Source: Streptomyces aurantiacus (GTDB lineage Bacteria; Actinomycetota; Actinomycetes; Streptomycetales; Streptomycetaceae). From it: 64,000 bases of DNA. Where the stretch lies: NCBI RefSeq assembly GCF_027107535.1, contig NZ_CP114283.1, positions 4,960,001 to 5,024,000 of the forward strand. The letters run 5' to 3'. The notes below the pieces were generated by a model. It searched no databases. It saw nothing but the letters and a program-made list of their open reading frames with translations, and was not told the origin of the DNA. A program made the translations under genes and the position numbers. Positions 52,834-60,781 of the stretch are shown one piece after another; the first letter of the stretch is position 1, and the number at the start of each line of letters is the position of its first letter.

Positions 52834-53776
52834 ATGCCTCATTTTCAGATGACCTTGGGCCAGAAATCCTGACCCCCGGCATGGCGTTCAGGCGCTCTCT
52901 GCTGCCGCTGGCGGCGAATCCAGGACGCGCTGAGCTGCCTGTTTGTTCAGTATTGCTTGTGCTCGCTGTCGCCGCGTCGGCATCCCGGGCGGCCCGCATC
53001 GTAGCCGAGCCAGAGCTGGGTAGACCCGCCTTTTGAGCGAGCTGATCGCACGATCCAGGGATGTGACCGCAGTAGCCGGTGCGGGTGGCGTCCACGGAAG
53101 GGCTGCCGCGCGCTCCTCCTTGCTGAGCACGTCGCCTGGCCCACTCGTACTGTGGGCTGCCCCAAGGTGAAGGTCAACTGCAAGCAAACTCTCTGTCGGG
53201 CCCCGATGACGACAGTGACCCGTGCCCCGGCGGAGATGCCGGGGCACGGGTCACTGTCGTCATCGGGGCTCAACCCGGGTATCGCTGATTGCCGAAGTGT
53301 CGGCGTACACGTGGCGAACGTGCACCACCGAGTACGGATGAACGGACGGGTCTGGTGCACGATCGGATGACATCTGAACTGGCTTGCCCTCCAGGCTGCG
53401 TGACCGAACCTGTCACCCAAACCTGCACCGGACCCAACCCCGCTGAATAGCTACGTGTCTGGCTGGATATCGCGGTCGTTCCGCTGCTCCGACGTCTCTC
53501 TGTGGTCCGTCCGGTTCCCGCTTCGATTCACCCAGATGTTCGGCTGTTCTGCAGCGGTTACGCCCGGGGGTCGGTTGTGGGTATTCCGGATGGCTCATGA
53601 CCACCCACAGGCCGGTCGTTTTGTGCGGATTAGGCAAGGGCTGGTACTGGTTGTCACTTCCTTAGCATGGGAACAAATTTTCGGGGTACGGCCGTGCGAT
53701 CGGTCGCTGTGTGGTGGATGCTGTGCGCGGCCAGTGACCAGTGGGGTTGCTGGTGCCTACTTTCCCTGGGGGGAAA
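52834..53776. other. intergenic, one long hairpin and no intact gene
   Basis: About 940 bp with no supported gene. It contains the 32-bp hairpin at 53200. The last part (53620-53776) must hold the promoter of the RHS gene; a G-rich ribosome site is at its end. Confidence 0.45.
53200..53269. terminator. 32-bp perfect hairpin
   Basis: Two perfectly complementary 32-base arms (beginning GCCCCGATGACGACAG) flank a 6-base loop, GGAGAT. There is no T-run. It may be a strong bidirectional terminator or a structured element such as a processing or recombination site. Confidence 0.65.
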
Positions 53777-56700
53777 ATGCCGCATTCCCATGTGCAACGC
53801 CATGCCCATTTACGGGCGAGACGCGGGCTGGTGGCCGCGCTGGCCGTGCTGTCGCTGGCCGCGACCGCGGTCCCGGCCTTCGCCGAGCCGATGGCCGACC
53901 CCGCCGATCCGCAGCCGGTCTCCGCATGGGGCCGCGGCGGTCCGGCGGCGAAGATTCCGGAGGTGAAGATCGGCGAGACGAAGCCGGCCGCTCCGGTCGC
54001 CGAGGCCGAGCTCTCCCCGGAGCGCTCCGAGTGGCGCGAGTTGCAGGAGCAGCGTGCTACCACCCCGTCCGGCGCCCAGCGTTCGGGTGGCGCTGCTGCC
54101 CGGGCGGACGAGGCAGCGCTGGCCGCGTATGTGCCCGAGGGTCAGGGCAAGGTGCCCTGGCATCAGAGCTCCGACTTCCGGATCACCGACTCCCTGGTCG
54201 CGAGCGTCAACTACTCCACCGGAAACCTCCTGCTGGCCGGTACCGACTTCGACGTCGCCGGCGTGGGCCAGAGCATCACGCTGGCCCGCACGTACAACTC
54301 GCTCGACGCCCCGTGGGGCAAGGTCTCCCAGCGCTGGTGGCAGACCTATGAGCGCTACGCGCAGATCGGCGCAGCCGAGTTCGTGCTCTACGACTCGACC
54401 GGTGCGTCGTGGACGTTCACGAAGAATGCCGACGGCACCTACAAGACACCGGCCGGGTACCGCAAGGACCTGAAGGCGAATGCGGACGGTACGTTCACCC
54501 TCACCGACCGCAAGTCCGGCTCGAAGGACACCTACAACGAGCACGGCACCCTGACGAAGATCACGGACAAGAACAAGGGCGTCATCACCGTCGACCAGCA
54601 CGACGAGGGCGCCGAGCACAAGGGTTTCAAGGTCACCGAGACCCGCTCCGGCCGCTGGGTCGACCTGCTGAAGACGAACGCCTCGCAGTGGCAGGCCAAG
54701 GACCACACCGGCCGTACCGCCGTCTTCGATCTCAACCCCGCCGGCGACCTGGCCAAAACCACTGACACCGAGGGCAAGCCGACCGCCTTCGACTACGACT
54801 CCTCCCGACGACTGACGAAGATCACCACCCCTGAGGGCCGCGTCACCGTCTTCACCTACGACGGAGCCAACCGCGTCACCAGCATGCTCCGCGCCACCGA
54901 GTTCAACGGCACGGGCCACACCGGCCCCACCTACCGCTACGCCTACACCGCCGACGACCCGCTCGCGGCGGGTACCACCACCGTCACCGATCCCGAATCC
55001 CACGCCACCAAGTACGTGCACGACGCCAAGGGCAAGGTCTCCAAGGTTACCGACCCCCTCAACCACTCGCGCTCGCGCACCTACGACGCGAACAACAATG
55101 TTGCCACCGCCACCGACGCCGCAGGCGTGGGCGGCCCCGGCGGCGTCGGCGAAGTCACCGAGTACGGATGGGACGCCAAGAGCAACCCCACCTCCGCCAA
55201 ACTGCCCACCGGGGCGCAGTCGACGGCCGGATACCAGAACATCGCGGGCATCGAGCTGCCCAACACGGCGACGGACGCCAACGATCAAAAGACCACCATG
55301 AAGTACGACACCGCCGGCAACACCACCTCGGTGGCCACCGAGGGCACCGGCGGCGGCAACCAGACCTTCGAGTACAACAAGAGCGCCCCCACCTGCGGCG
55401 GCTTCGAGGGCCAGCGCTGCAAGGCCACCACGAAGATGACGGCGACGAAGTCGGTGAGCACCGCCTTCGAGTACGACGAACAGGGCAACCTGAAGAAGGC
55501 CACCCCGCCCGCCCCGCTCGCCGCCACCACCTACACCTACGACGCACTGGGCCGGACCGAGACCACCACCGACGGCCGCGGCATCAAGAGCGTCTACACC
55601 TACGACAACCGCGACCGCGTCAAGCAGGTCTCCACGACCAACACCACCGTCTCCTACTTCTACGACGGCGACGGCAACCTCAAGCAGCGTGACGACGACA
55701 TCGGCACGGTCAAGTACGACTTCGACCCGCTCTCCCGCGAGACGGTCCGCACCCTCCAGGACGGCTCCCAGACCGTCCTGACCTACACGGCGGCCGGGAA
55801 CGTCGACACGTTCAAGGACCCCACCGGCACCATCGACTACACCTACGACGCCGCCAACAACCTCAAGTCCCTCAAGGACCAGGCCGGCCGCACCACGACG
55901 TACGAGTACAACAACAACGACATCCGCAAGAAGACCACCTACCCCGGCGATACGGTGCAGGCCATCGACCTGGACGAGTCCGGGCGCCCCAAGGCGATCA
56001 AGACCACCTCGCCCAAGGGCACCCTCGTCAGCCTCGCCTACACCTACAAGTACGGCACCGCGGGCAAGGACGGAACGAAGATCCGCACCTCCACCGACGC
56101 CGTCTCCGGGATGAAGACCACCTACAGCTACGACACCGAGGGCCGCTTCTCCTACGCCAAGGAGGAGAAGGGCACCACACTCAACTCCTCCTGGCAGTAC
56201 TGCTACGACCTCGCCGGCAACCTCACCTCACAGGGCGTCGAACCCGGCTGCCCCCGCGGCACCACCTACACCTACAACGACGCCCAGCAGATCACCGCCA
56301 AGGACAACTCCACCGCCAACTGGTCCTACGACAAGGAAGGCAACGAACTCGCCGGCGCCTCCACCCCCGAAGGCACCCGCACCGGTGAGAAGTGGTCGGA
56401 CTTCTCCCAGCTCACCTCCCTCACGGTCGGCGGCAAGACCTACGCCGGCGAGTACGGCTCCACCGACTCCAGCGAACGCCACCGCCTGGGCGACACCTAC
56501 TACCACCCCGGCCCCATCGGCCTCGCGGCCGAGACAACTGGCGGTGTCGACACAGGATTTGTCCGTGAACCGGCGGGCACCCTGAACTCCATGACCCGTG
56601 ACGGCAAGGCGTACTACTACCTCACCGACGCCCTCGGCTCCGTCGTCGCACTCGCCGACGACACCGGCACCAAGGTCAACAGCTACGCCTACAGCCCCCG

Positions 56701-57214
56701 CGGCGTGAACCGCACCATCACCGAGAAGACCGGCGTCTCCCAGCCCTACCGCTTCGCCGGCGGCCACCAGGACCCCACCGGCATGTACCACCTCGGCGCC
56801 CGCTACTACGACCCCAACATCGGCCGCTTCACCCAACACGACCCCTCCGGCCAGGAGAAGAACCCCTACCTCTACGCCGAAGGCGATCCCGTCAACCGCA
56901 TCGACCCTTCAGGGCTCCTCAGCCTGGGTGACGGGCTGGGATTGGCAGGCACGGCTTTGGGTCTGGCTTCAGTATTCATCCCTGGTGGTGCCCTCGTGGC
57001 AGGTGGCCTTGCGGTGGCCTCGGCCGGGCTGGAGATGGCTGGCGCCGCAGCAAACGGGGAGAGCGGATCGAAGATCGCAATGGCTGGCGTAGTCGGCTTC
57101 GTGGGCGGCAAGGTCGGCGTCGCCTCCAAGCTGCTGGGCGCCGGAAAAACGCTCGACAGGTCCATCGGAGTGGGCTACTGGGGCATGGGCGCTGCCGCTG
57201 GAATTGTCACCTAG
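53777..57214 (+). CDS. secreted RHS/YD-repeat protein
   Basis: A 1,145-residue exported protein. The signal peptide ends after A36 (AVPAFA-EP). A DUF6531-like region follows (VNYSTGNLLLAGTDFDVAG, LARTYNSLDAPWG). About 20 YD repeats run from residue 330 to 960 (patterns such as YDANNNVATATD, YTYDALGRTETTTDGRG, YDAANNLKSLKDQAGRTTTY). The RHS core ends with YHLGARYYDPNIGRFTQHDP and NRIDPSGL. The last 98 residues after that are Gly/Ala-rich and hydrophobic (GLGLAGTALGLASVFIPGGA, VVGFVGGKVGVASKLLGAG) with no known toxin motif. ATG 53777 is chosen over GTG 53741 because it gives a clean signal peptide. It resembles polymorphic toxins in which the C-terminus is the variable payload. Confidence 0.88.
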   Translation: MPHSHVQRHAHLRARRGLVAALAVLSLAATAVPAFAEPMADPADPQPVSAWGRGGPAAKIPEVKIGETKPAAPVAEAELSPERSEWRELQEQRATTPSGAQRSGGAAARADEAALAAYVPEGQGKVPWHQSSDFRITDSLVASVNYSTGNLLLAGTDFDVAGVGQSITLARTYNSLDAPWGKVSQRWWQTYERYAQIGAAEFVLYDSTGASWTFTKNADGTYKTPAGYRKDLKANADGTFTLTDRKSGSKDTYNEHGTLTKITDKNKGVITVDQHDEGAEHKGFKVTETRSGRWVDLLKTNASQWQAKDHTGRTAVFDLNPAGDLAKTTDTEGKPTAFDYDSSRRLTKITTPEGRVTVFTYDGANRVTSMLRATEFNGTGHTGPTYRYAYTADDPLAAGTTTVTDPESHATKYVHDAKGKVSKVTDPLNHSRSRTYDANNNVATATDAAGVGGPGGVGEVTEYGWDAKSNPTSAKLPTGAQSTAGYQNIAGIELPNTATDANDQKTTMKYDTAGNTTSVATEGTGGGNQTFEYNKSAPTCGGFEGQRCKATTKMTATKSVSTAFEYDEQGNLKKATPPAPLAATTYTYDALGRTETTTDGRGIKSVYTYDNRDRVKQVSTTNTTVSYFYDGDGNLKQRDDDIGTVKYDFDPLSRETVRTLQDGSQTVLTYTAAGNVDTFKDPTGTIDYTYDAANNLKSLKDQAGRTTTYEYNNNDIRKKTTYPGDTVQAIDLDESGRPKAIKTTSPKGTLVSLAYTYKYGTAGKDGTKIRTSTDAVSGMKTTYSYDTEGRFSYAKEEKGTTLNSSWQYCYDLAGNLTSQGVEPGCPRGTTYTYNDAQQITAKDNSTANWSYDKEGNELAGASTPEGTRTGEKWSDFSQLTSLTVGGKTYAGEYGSTDSSERHRLGDTYYHPGPIGLAAETTGGVDTGFVREPAGTLNSMTRDGKAYYYLTDALGSVVALADDTGTKVNSYAYSPRGVNRTITEKTGVSQPYRFAGGHQDPTGMYHLGARYYDPNIGRFTQHDPSGQEKNPYLYAEGDPVNRIDPSGLLSLGDGLGLAGTALGLASVFIPGGALVAGGLAVASAGLEMAGAAANGESGSKIAMAGVVGFVGGKVGVASKLLGAGKTLDRSIGVGYWGMGAAAGIVT

Positions 57215-57231
57215 CGTGGAAGGAGCGGGTT

Positions 57232-57345
57232 GTGATTCTCGCTAGATCAGGGTTCGCAAGCTTGCCGACGGGGCTGGGGATCGCCGTTCTCGTGGTAGGG
57301 CTTTCGATCGGCATCTTCTTCATTGTTCGAGGGAGGAACAAGTAA
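57232..57345 (+). CDS. 37-residue single-pass membrane protein behind the RHS gene
   Basis: A tiny ORF starting at GTG 57232 with GGAAGGAG just before it, 17 bp after the RHS stop. The protein is mostly one membrane segment (GLGIAVLVVGLSIGIFFIV) followed by RGRNK, giving a cytoplasmic basic tail. Its position is that of an immunity gene in polymorphic toxin loci. A membrane-active RHS tail and a membrane immunity peptide would fit each other, but this is inference. Confidence 0.6.
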   Translation: MILARSGFASLPTGLGIAVLVVGLSIGIFFIVRGRNK

Positions 57346-57416
57346 GTCATAGTGTGGCCCGCTGGGTTCACCACCCGGCGGGCCAGTCATTGATTAGCGG
57401 GAATCCCTCGCGGGGC

Positions 57417-58097
57417 TCATTCGGCTCCGTGGTGACTCTTGCGGACGAGGCCGGCCATGGCGGCACCAATCACATGGATCGCGCAGCGGCAGGCGATTCC
57501 CATGGGGCGTCGGTAGTGGTCGCTGATGAGGCGCAGGATCGTGTGCCGGACTTTGCGAAGGGCCAGATAGCGGTGGTGTCTTTCCTGGTGCGCCGGGTCG
57601 CTGTTGCCGGGGTCAGGTGTGAAGGGGAGCTGGAGATAGGCGCACAGGACATCGATGCAGGTCTGGCGTAGGTCTTGGGTGGGGGCGTCATCGGCGAGGC
57701 CGGCCAAGGCATGGACGCCGCCGAGCCGGACTGCGGGCGAGTCCGATCCGAGTTTGTCGACTGCTTGGGAGAAGCGTTCGGCGTGCAGGCGAGTGGCTTC
57801 ACGGTGGGCGCCGGCCTCGTCGACGCGCTGACGACGGTAGGCGACGACCAGGGCGACCAGAGCGCCGGCTCCGGCGACCACCCCAAAGGAGAGTTTCACC
57901 AGGTCGAAGAGCGTCTTGCTATCGAGCTTGGCGGTGGTGTCGATCTCCTTGAAATCGAGCAGCACTACCAGCCCGTAGAAGATGCCGCCGGAGGCGAGGA
58001 CAGCAGCGGCGAAGGCCCAGGTCAGTGCCCGACCGACCTTCCACAGCCGCAACTCCCGATCATTCGGGGTGGGTCGCGGCCTTCGATTGGCTGTCAT
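57417..58097 (-). CDS. membrane protein, truncated pentapeptide-repeat family
   Basis: A 226-residue protein with two membrane segments (ALTWAFAAAVLASGGIFYGL and LVKLSFGVVAGAGALVALVV) followed by the conserved cytosolic block RLHAERFSQAVDKLGSDSPA, VRLGGVHALAGLADDAPTQD and LRKVRHTILRLISDHYR. In Streptomyces this block usually leads into a pentapeptide-repeat domain. Here it ends in an unrelated tail (RRPMGIACRCAIHVIG), so the repeats have been lost. ATG 58097 is preferred to the frame start at 58175. Confidence 0.65.
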   Translation of the reverse strand: MTANRRPRPTPNDRELRLWKVGRALTWAFAAAVLASGGIFYGLVVLLDFKEIDTTAKLDSKTLFDLVKLSFGVVAGAGALVALVVAYRRQRVDEAGAHREATRLHAERFSQAVDKLGSDSPAVRLGGVHALAGLADDAPTQDLRQTCIDVLCAYLQLPFTPDPGNSDPAHQERHHRYLALRKVRHTILRLISDHYRRPMGIACRCAIHVIGAAMAGLVRKSHHGAE

Positions 58098-58220
58098 GAC
58101 ACTGAAGACAAGGCGCGGAAGGCAGCGGTTGCGGGTGGTACCGGGGCCTGTCGTACGTGCAGGGCGCGCGAGCATCTGTAGGGCGCCGAGACCAGAGAGG
58201 CTCCCGTGACAGCAGGCATG

Positions 58221-58742
58221 TCACCAGTGGGTTCTCATCCACTGTTCTTGCCGTGCGTCCCAAGAGATTTGGATCGATGCGTCGTTGCGGCCGTCAGCAA
58301 CGAGATCGTTGAAGTCGCGAATCAAGGCGATGTGGGCGGATTCCGGAAGGCCTCCGGGTATCTCCACGCTCAGTTGCCCGTCGTCGGTGCGCAGAACCAG
58401 TACATCCCACTTGCCTTCGACGTTGTGGCGCCCTGAGAAGACGGACTCGATCATGTTGCAGAAGGCGCGGTATGTGGAGGCCGCTGCCTGGGATGCGAGG
58501 TTCTGCACGAAAGGGGCGGCTACCCACGTGGCCGTGATCACGACAAACCAGCGGTCCGGTCCAGCCTCCTGTAACTGTCCGGGAAGCCCTACCCGGATAC
58601 GGAGAATCAGTCGCCTGAGTGGCCGACGTGCACGGTGATAGGCCCTGACGTACCAAGGAGCGAGAACGGGCTCCGGTGAATACGTGCTGATAATCCGCTT
58701 GATGGACCAGCTTCCGGCATCACGTTCTACAGCTTCTGACAT
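58221..58742 (-). CDS. hypothetical protein
   Basis: A 173-residue protein of unknown function. It has a basic, amphipathic stretch (WYVRAYHRARRPLRRLILRI), a hydrophobic segment (VVITATWVAAPFVQNLASQA) and a C-terminal strand-rich part (KWDVLVLRTDDGQLSVEIPG). ATG 58742 is chosen. A 15-bp hairpin lies upstream. It may be membrane associated; no family was recognised. Confidence 0.5.
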   Translation of the reverse strand: MSEAVERDAGSWSIKRIISTYSPEPVLAPWYVRAYHRARRPLRRLILRIRVGLPGQLQEAGPDRWFVVITATWVAAPFVQNLASQAAASTYRAFCNMIESVFSGRHNVEGKWDVLVLRTDDGQLSVEIPGGLPESAHIALIRDFNDLVADGRNDASIQISWDARQEQWMRTHW

Positions 58743-58796
58743 GTGCCCCCGCGCCCACTGCTCCTGGAGCCAACGGCACCTGGTTGGCATCGTTGG

Positions 58797-58835
58797 CCTC
58801 CCTCTTGCTTCAGCTCAGCAGAAGCAAGAGGGAGG
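58797..58835. terminator. 15-bp perfect hairpin
   Basis: CCTCCCTCTTGCTTC pairs perfectly with its complement across a 9-base loop. It lies 54 bp upstream of the minus-strand gene start at 58742, between divergent genes, so it may be a regulatory structure and not a true terminator. Confidence 0.5.
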
Positions 58836-59053
58836 TGTCCATAGCTACTTGGCGTCCTTTTACCGGGCGTCTGGGCGACAGCTATGGTCCGCCGCCGTCG
58901 ATGTTGCGGTTCTGCGTTCCGGGTCGTCTCGCCCTGCTTGCGGATCCGCCGGATCAGGGCAGGGCTGCTTCCGGGATCGCAGGAGATCGGCGTCCTGCTT
59001 CCCTCTTCTTGGTCCCGCTGGTTTGACCGCGCTGTACGTTGGGCATTTGCTGT

Positions 59054-59071
59054 GCTGTAGCCATCTACAGC
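59054..59071. promoter_or_regulatory. palindrome before the MerR-like gene
   Basis: GCTGTAG-CCAT-CTACAGC, perfect 7-bp arms, ends 26 bp before ATG 59098. An autoregulatory operator is plausible. Confidence 0.5.
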
Positions 59072-59097
59072 AGCCAAGCTTAAAGGAGTGCAGCACT

Positions 59098-60459
59098 ATG
59101 CATCGTCTTCAGCCGGTCGCCAACGGCCTGCGCACTGACCACCCGGTCCCAGGCTTGCCCTTCGTCGACGACGCCCACATTCCGGTCGACGACCCCGCTG
59201 CGATCGAGGCCATCGGACGCCACGAAGAAGGAGGCACCTGGGGGCGCTGGGACCGGATTTCCAGCACCAAGGGCTCATGGATTGCTTTCACGACCGACCC
59301 GGTCCGCCAGGACCTTGCCTGGGTTGTCCGCAACCACCCCGAGCACGGCCGGACTGTGCTACTGGTCCCTGACAACGAGGCCTCCTCATGGCACAGCAGC
59401 TGGTGGGGTCCTCAACTTCTGTTCCGGCAGGGCGGCTACTGGTGGGACGGCACCACCTGGTACCGGCCCGACCAGGTGTGGGACGCCCCCAGCGAGCACT
59501 TCGACCGCCGGCCCGTCAAAGCGGCCGTCACCCTCACGGCCGCCGACCTGCTCGACGACAACGCCCACCCCAACGGCGGCCGCCTGCTCAAGGTCGCCAA
59601 CTTCGACATCGAGGCCCCACCCCCCGACCTGTGGAACGATCACCTGGCCCTGTGGGCCTCTCGCCGGGGCTCAGGCGGGCTACCACTTGAGCGGTGTGTA
59701 GTGCGGCTGTCTGCACCAGAGCTCGCCGCCGACCAGCTCATCGGTGTGCCGGAAATGGCGAAGATCGGCGGGATCGCAGCCTCCACCCTGCGCGCCTACA
59801 TCGCCCGCGATCAGCGTGATGTTCCCTCACCCCAGGTCACGATTAACGGCCGCAGCCTGTGGGCCCGCCCGGTGGCCGACGACTGGGCAGAAGAACGCGA
59901 CCGCTCACCCGAGAGCGCGGCCGCGAAACTCAACTCCGGTGACAGTGATCTGTCGATCGGCCTGTCCGAGCTCCGCCAGCGGCTGGCCCGGAGGTTCCTG
60001 AGCGCGCTGTGGGAGCGGCCTGACTGGCGCAAGCGGTGGGCACTGCGCTTTCGCACGGAGAGCGCAGTGCATGAGATTGCCGACGACCTTGCCCTCGGCG
60101 TAGCCACCGACACCGACAGCATCATCAACCAGCACGACCTGGCGGCCACCGTCCGGCACGCATTCCTTGACGAGTTCGCCTACGGCAAGGAACTCGACGA
60201 AGCCACCAGCGATACCGAGCCGGTCTTCTACGGCATCACGACACCGGTGGTGAACATGCTCGACTGGCTCATCCGCCACCACCCACGCACCGCCCACCAC
60301 CTCATCGGCGAGATCATCGGCGACGCTGAACGCCGCATGGACACCCCACGCGACGTGAGCGCCCAGTCCATCCGCACCGCCCTCGGACTGGACAGCAAGC
60401 TCCCCCGCCAGACACTGCTCGACTTCCTCGAGCGTGCCCTCCCGCCGGCCTCCAACTGA
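59098..60459 (+). CDS. MerR-like HTH hypothetical protein
   Basis: A 453-residue soluble protein. The N-terminal 130 residues are rich in Trp and acidic residues (WGRWDRISSTKGSWIAFTTD, SSWHSSWWGPQLLFRQGGYW). A MerR-like DNA-binding segment follows at about residues 215-260 (IGVPEMAKIGGIAASTLRAY, then GRSLWARPVADDWAEER). The C-terminal part is helical. ATG 59098 is chosen because of AAAGGAG before it; an upstream frame lacks this. A palindrome just upstream and a double hairpin after the stop make it a self-contained unit. I infer a regulatory role of an accessory element. Confidence 0.65.
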   Translation: MHRLQPVANGLRTDHPVPGLPFVDDAHIPVDDPAAIEAIGRHEEGGTWGRWDRISSTKGSWIAFTTDPVRQDLAWVVRNHPEHGRTVLLVPDNEASSWHSSWWGPQLLFRQGGYWWDGTTWYRPDQVWDAPSEHFDRRPVKAAVTLTAADLLDDNAHPNGGRLLKVANFDIEAPPPDLWNDHLALWASRRGSGGLPLERCVVRLSAPELAADQLIGVPEMAKIGGIAASTLRAYIARDQRDVPSPQVTINGRSLWARPVADDWAEERDRSPESAAAKLNSGDSDLSIGLSELRQRLARRFLSALWERPDWRKRWALRFRTESAVHEIADDLALGVATDTDSIINQHDLAATVRHAFLDEFAYGKELDEATSDTEPVFYGITTPVVNMLDWLIRHHPRTAHHLIGEIIGDAERRMDTPRDVSAQSIRTALGLDSKLPRQTLLDFLERALPPASN

Positions 60460-60499
60460 ACCACGTACCTGAGCACACGCCCCGCACGACCAGCCCAGG

Positions 60500-60540
60500 A
60501 AGGCGCGTACCCCTTGCGAACTCTCAGGGGTACGCGCCTT
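60500..60540. terminator. terminator after the MerR-like gene
   Basis: A 15-bp stem (AAGGCGCGTACCCCT with its complement) and 11-base loop lie 41 bp after the stop. The right arm runs into TTTGTG, a short T-tract. Confidence 0.75.
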
Positions 60541-60548
60541 TGTGCTTT

Positions 60549-60579
60549 GCAGAGGGGCCTTGGGTCAAGGCCCCTCTGC
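60549..60579. terminator. second hairpin of the pair
   Basis: A 14-bp stem (GCAGAGGGGCCTTG with its complement) around a 3-base loop. It lies between the plus-strand gene and the end of the NACHT gene on the minus strand. The 200 bp that follow contain only a short decayed ORF end (LDQAAAHQLRELLAALRN). Confidence 0.65.
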
Positions 60580-60781
60580 TCCACGTGGGAGGAACCTTTC
60601 GTAACTGCCTCTACTGACAGCGCATCCTGATCGGTCAGGCGGCCGAGGGAAGCCCCCTGTGCAAGGGGTGCTCGTTCCCCGACGAACCGGTCGAGCGGTG
60701 TTCGGCCTGGACCAGGCCGCTGCCCACCAGCTCCGCGAGCTGCTCGCCGCCCTACGCAACCCGGAGCCCTGGAAGCCATAT

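Noticed and set aside
52888..53247. A 119-codon minus-strand ORF in the gap before the RHS gene
   Set aside because: It overlaps the 32-bp hairpin, has no ribosome site, and has no recognisable protein pattern.
53810..55288. A 492-codon minus-strand ORF opposite the RHS gene
   Set aside because: It is an antisense shadow of YD-repeat coding sequence with Gly/Val-rich low-complexity text and no start signal.
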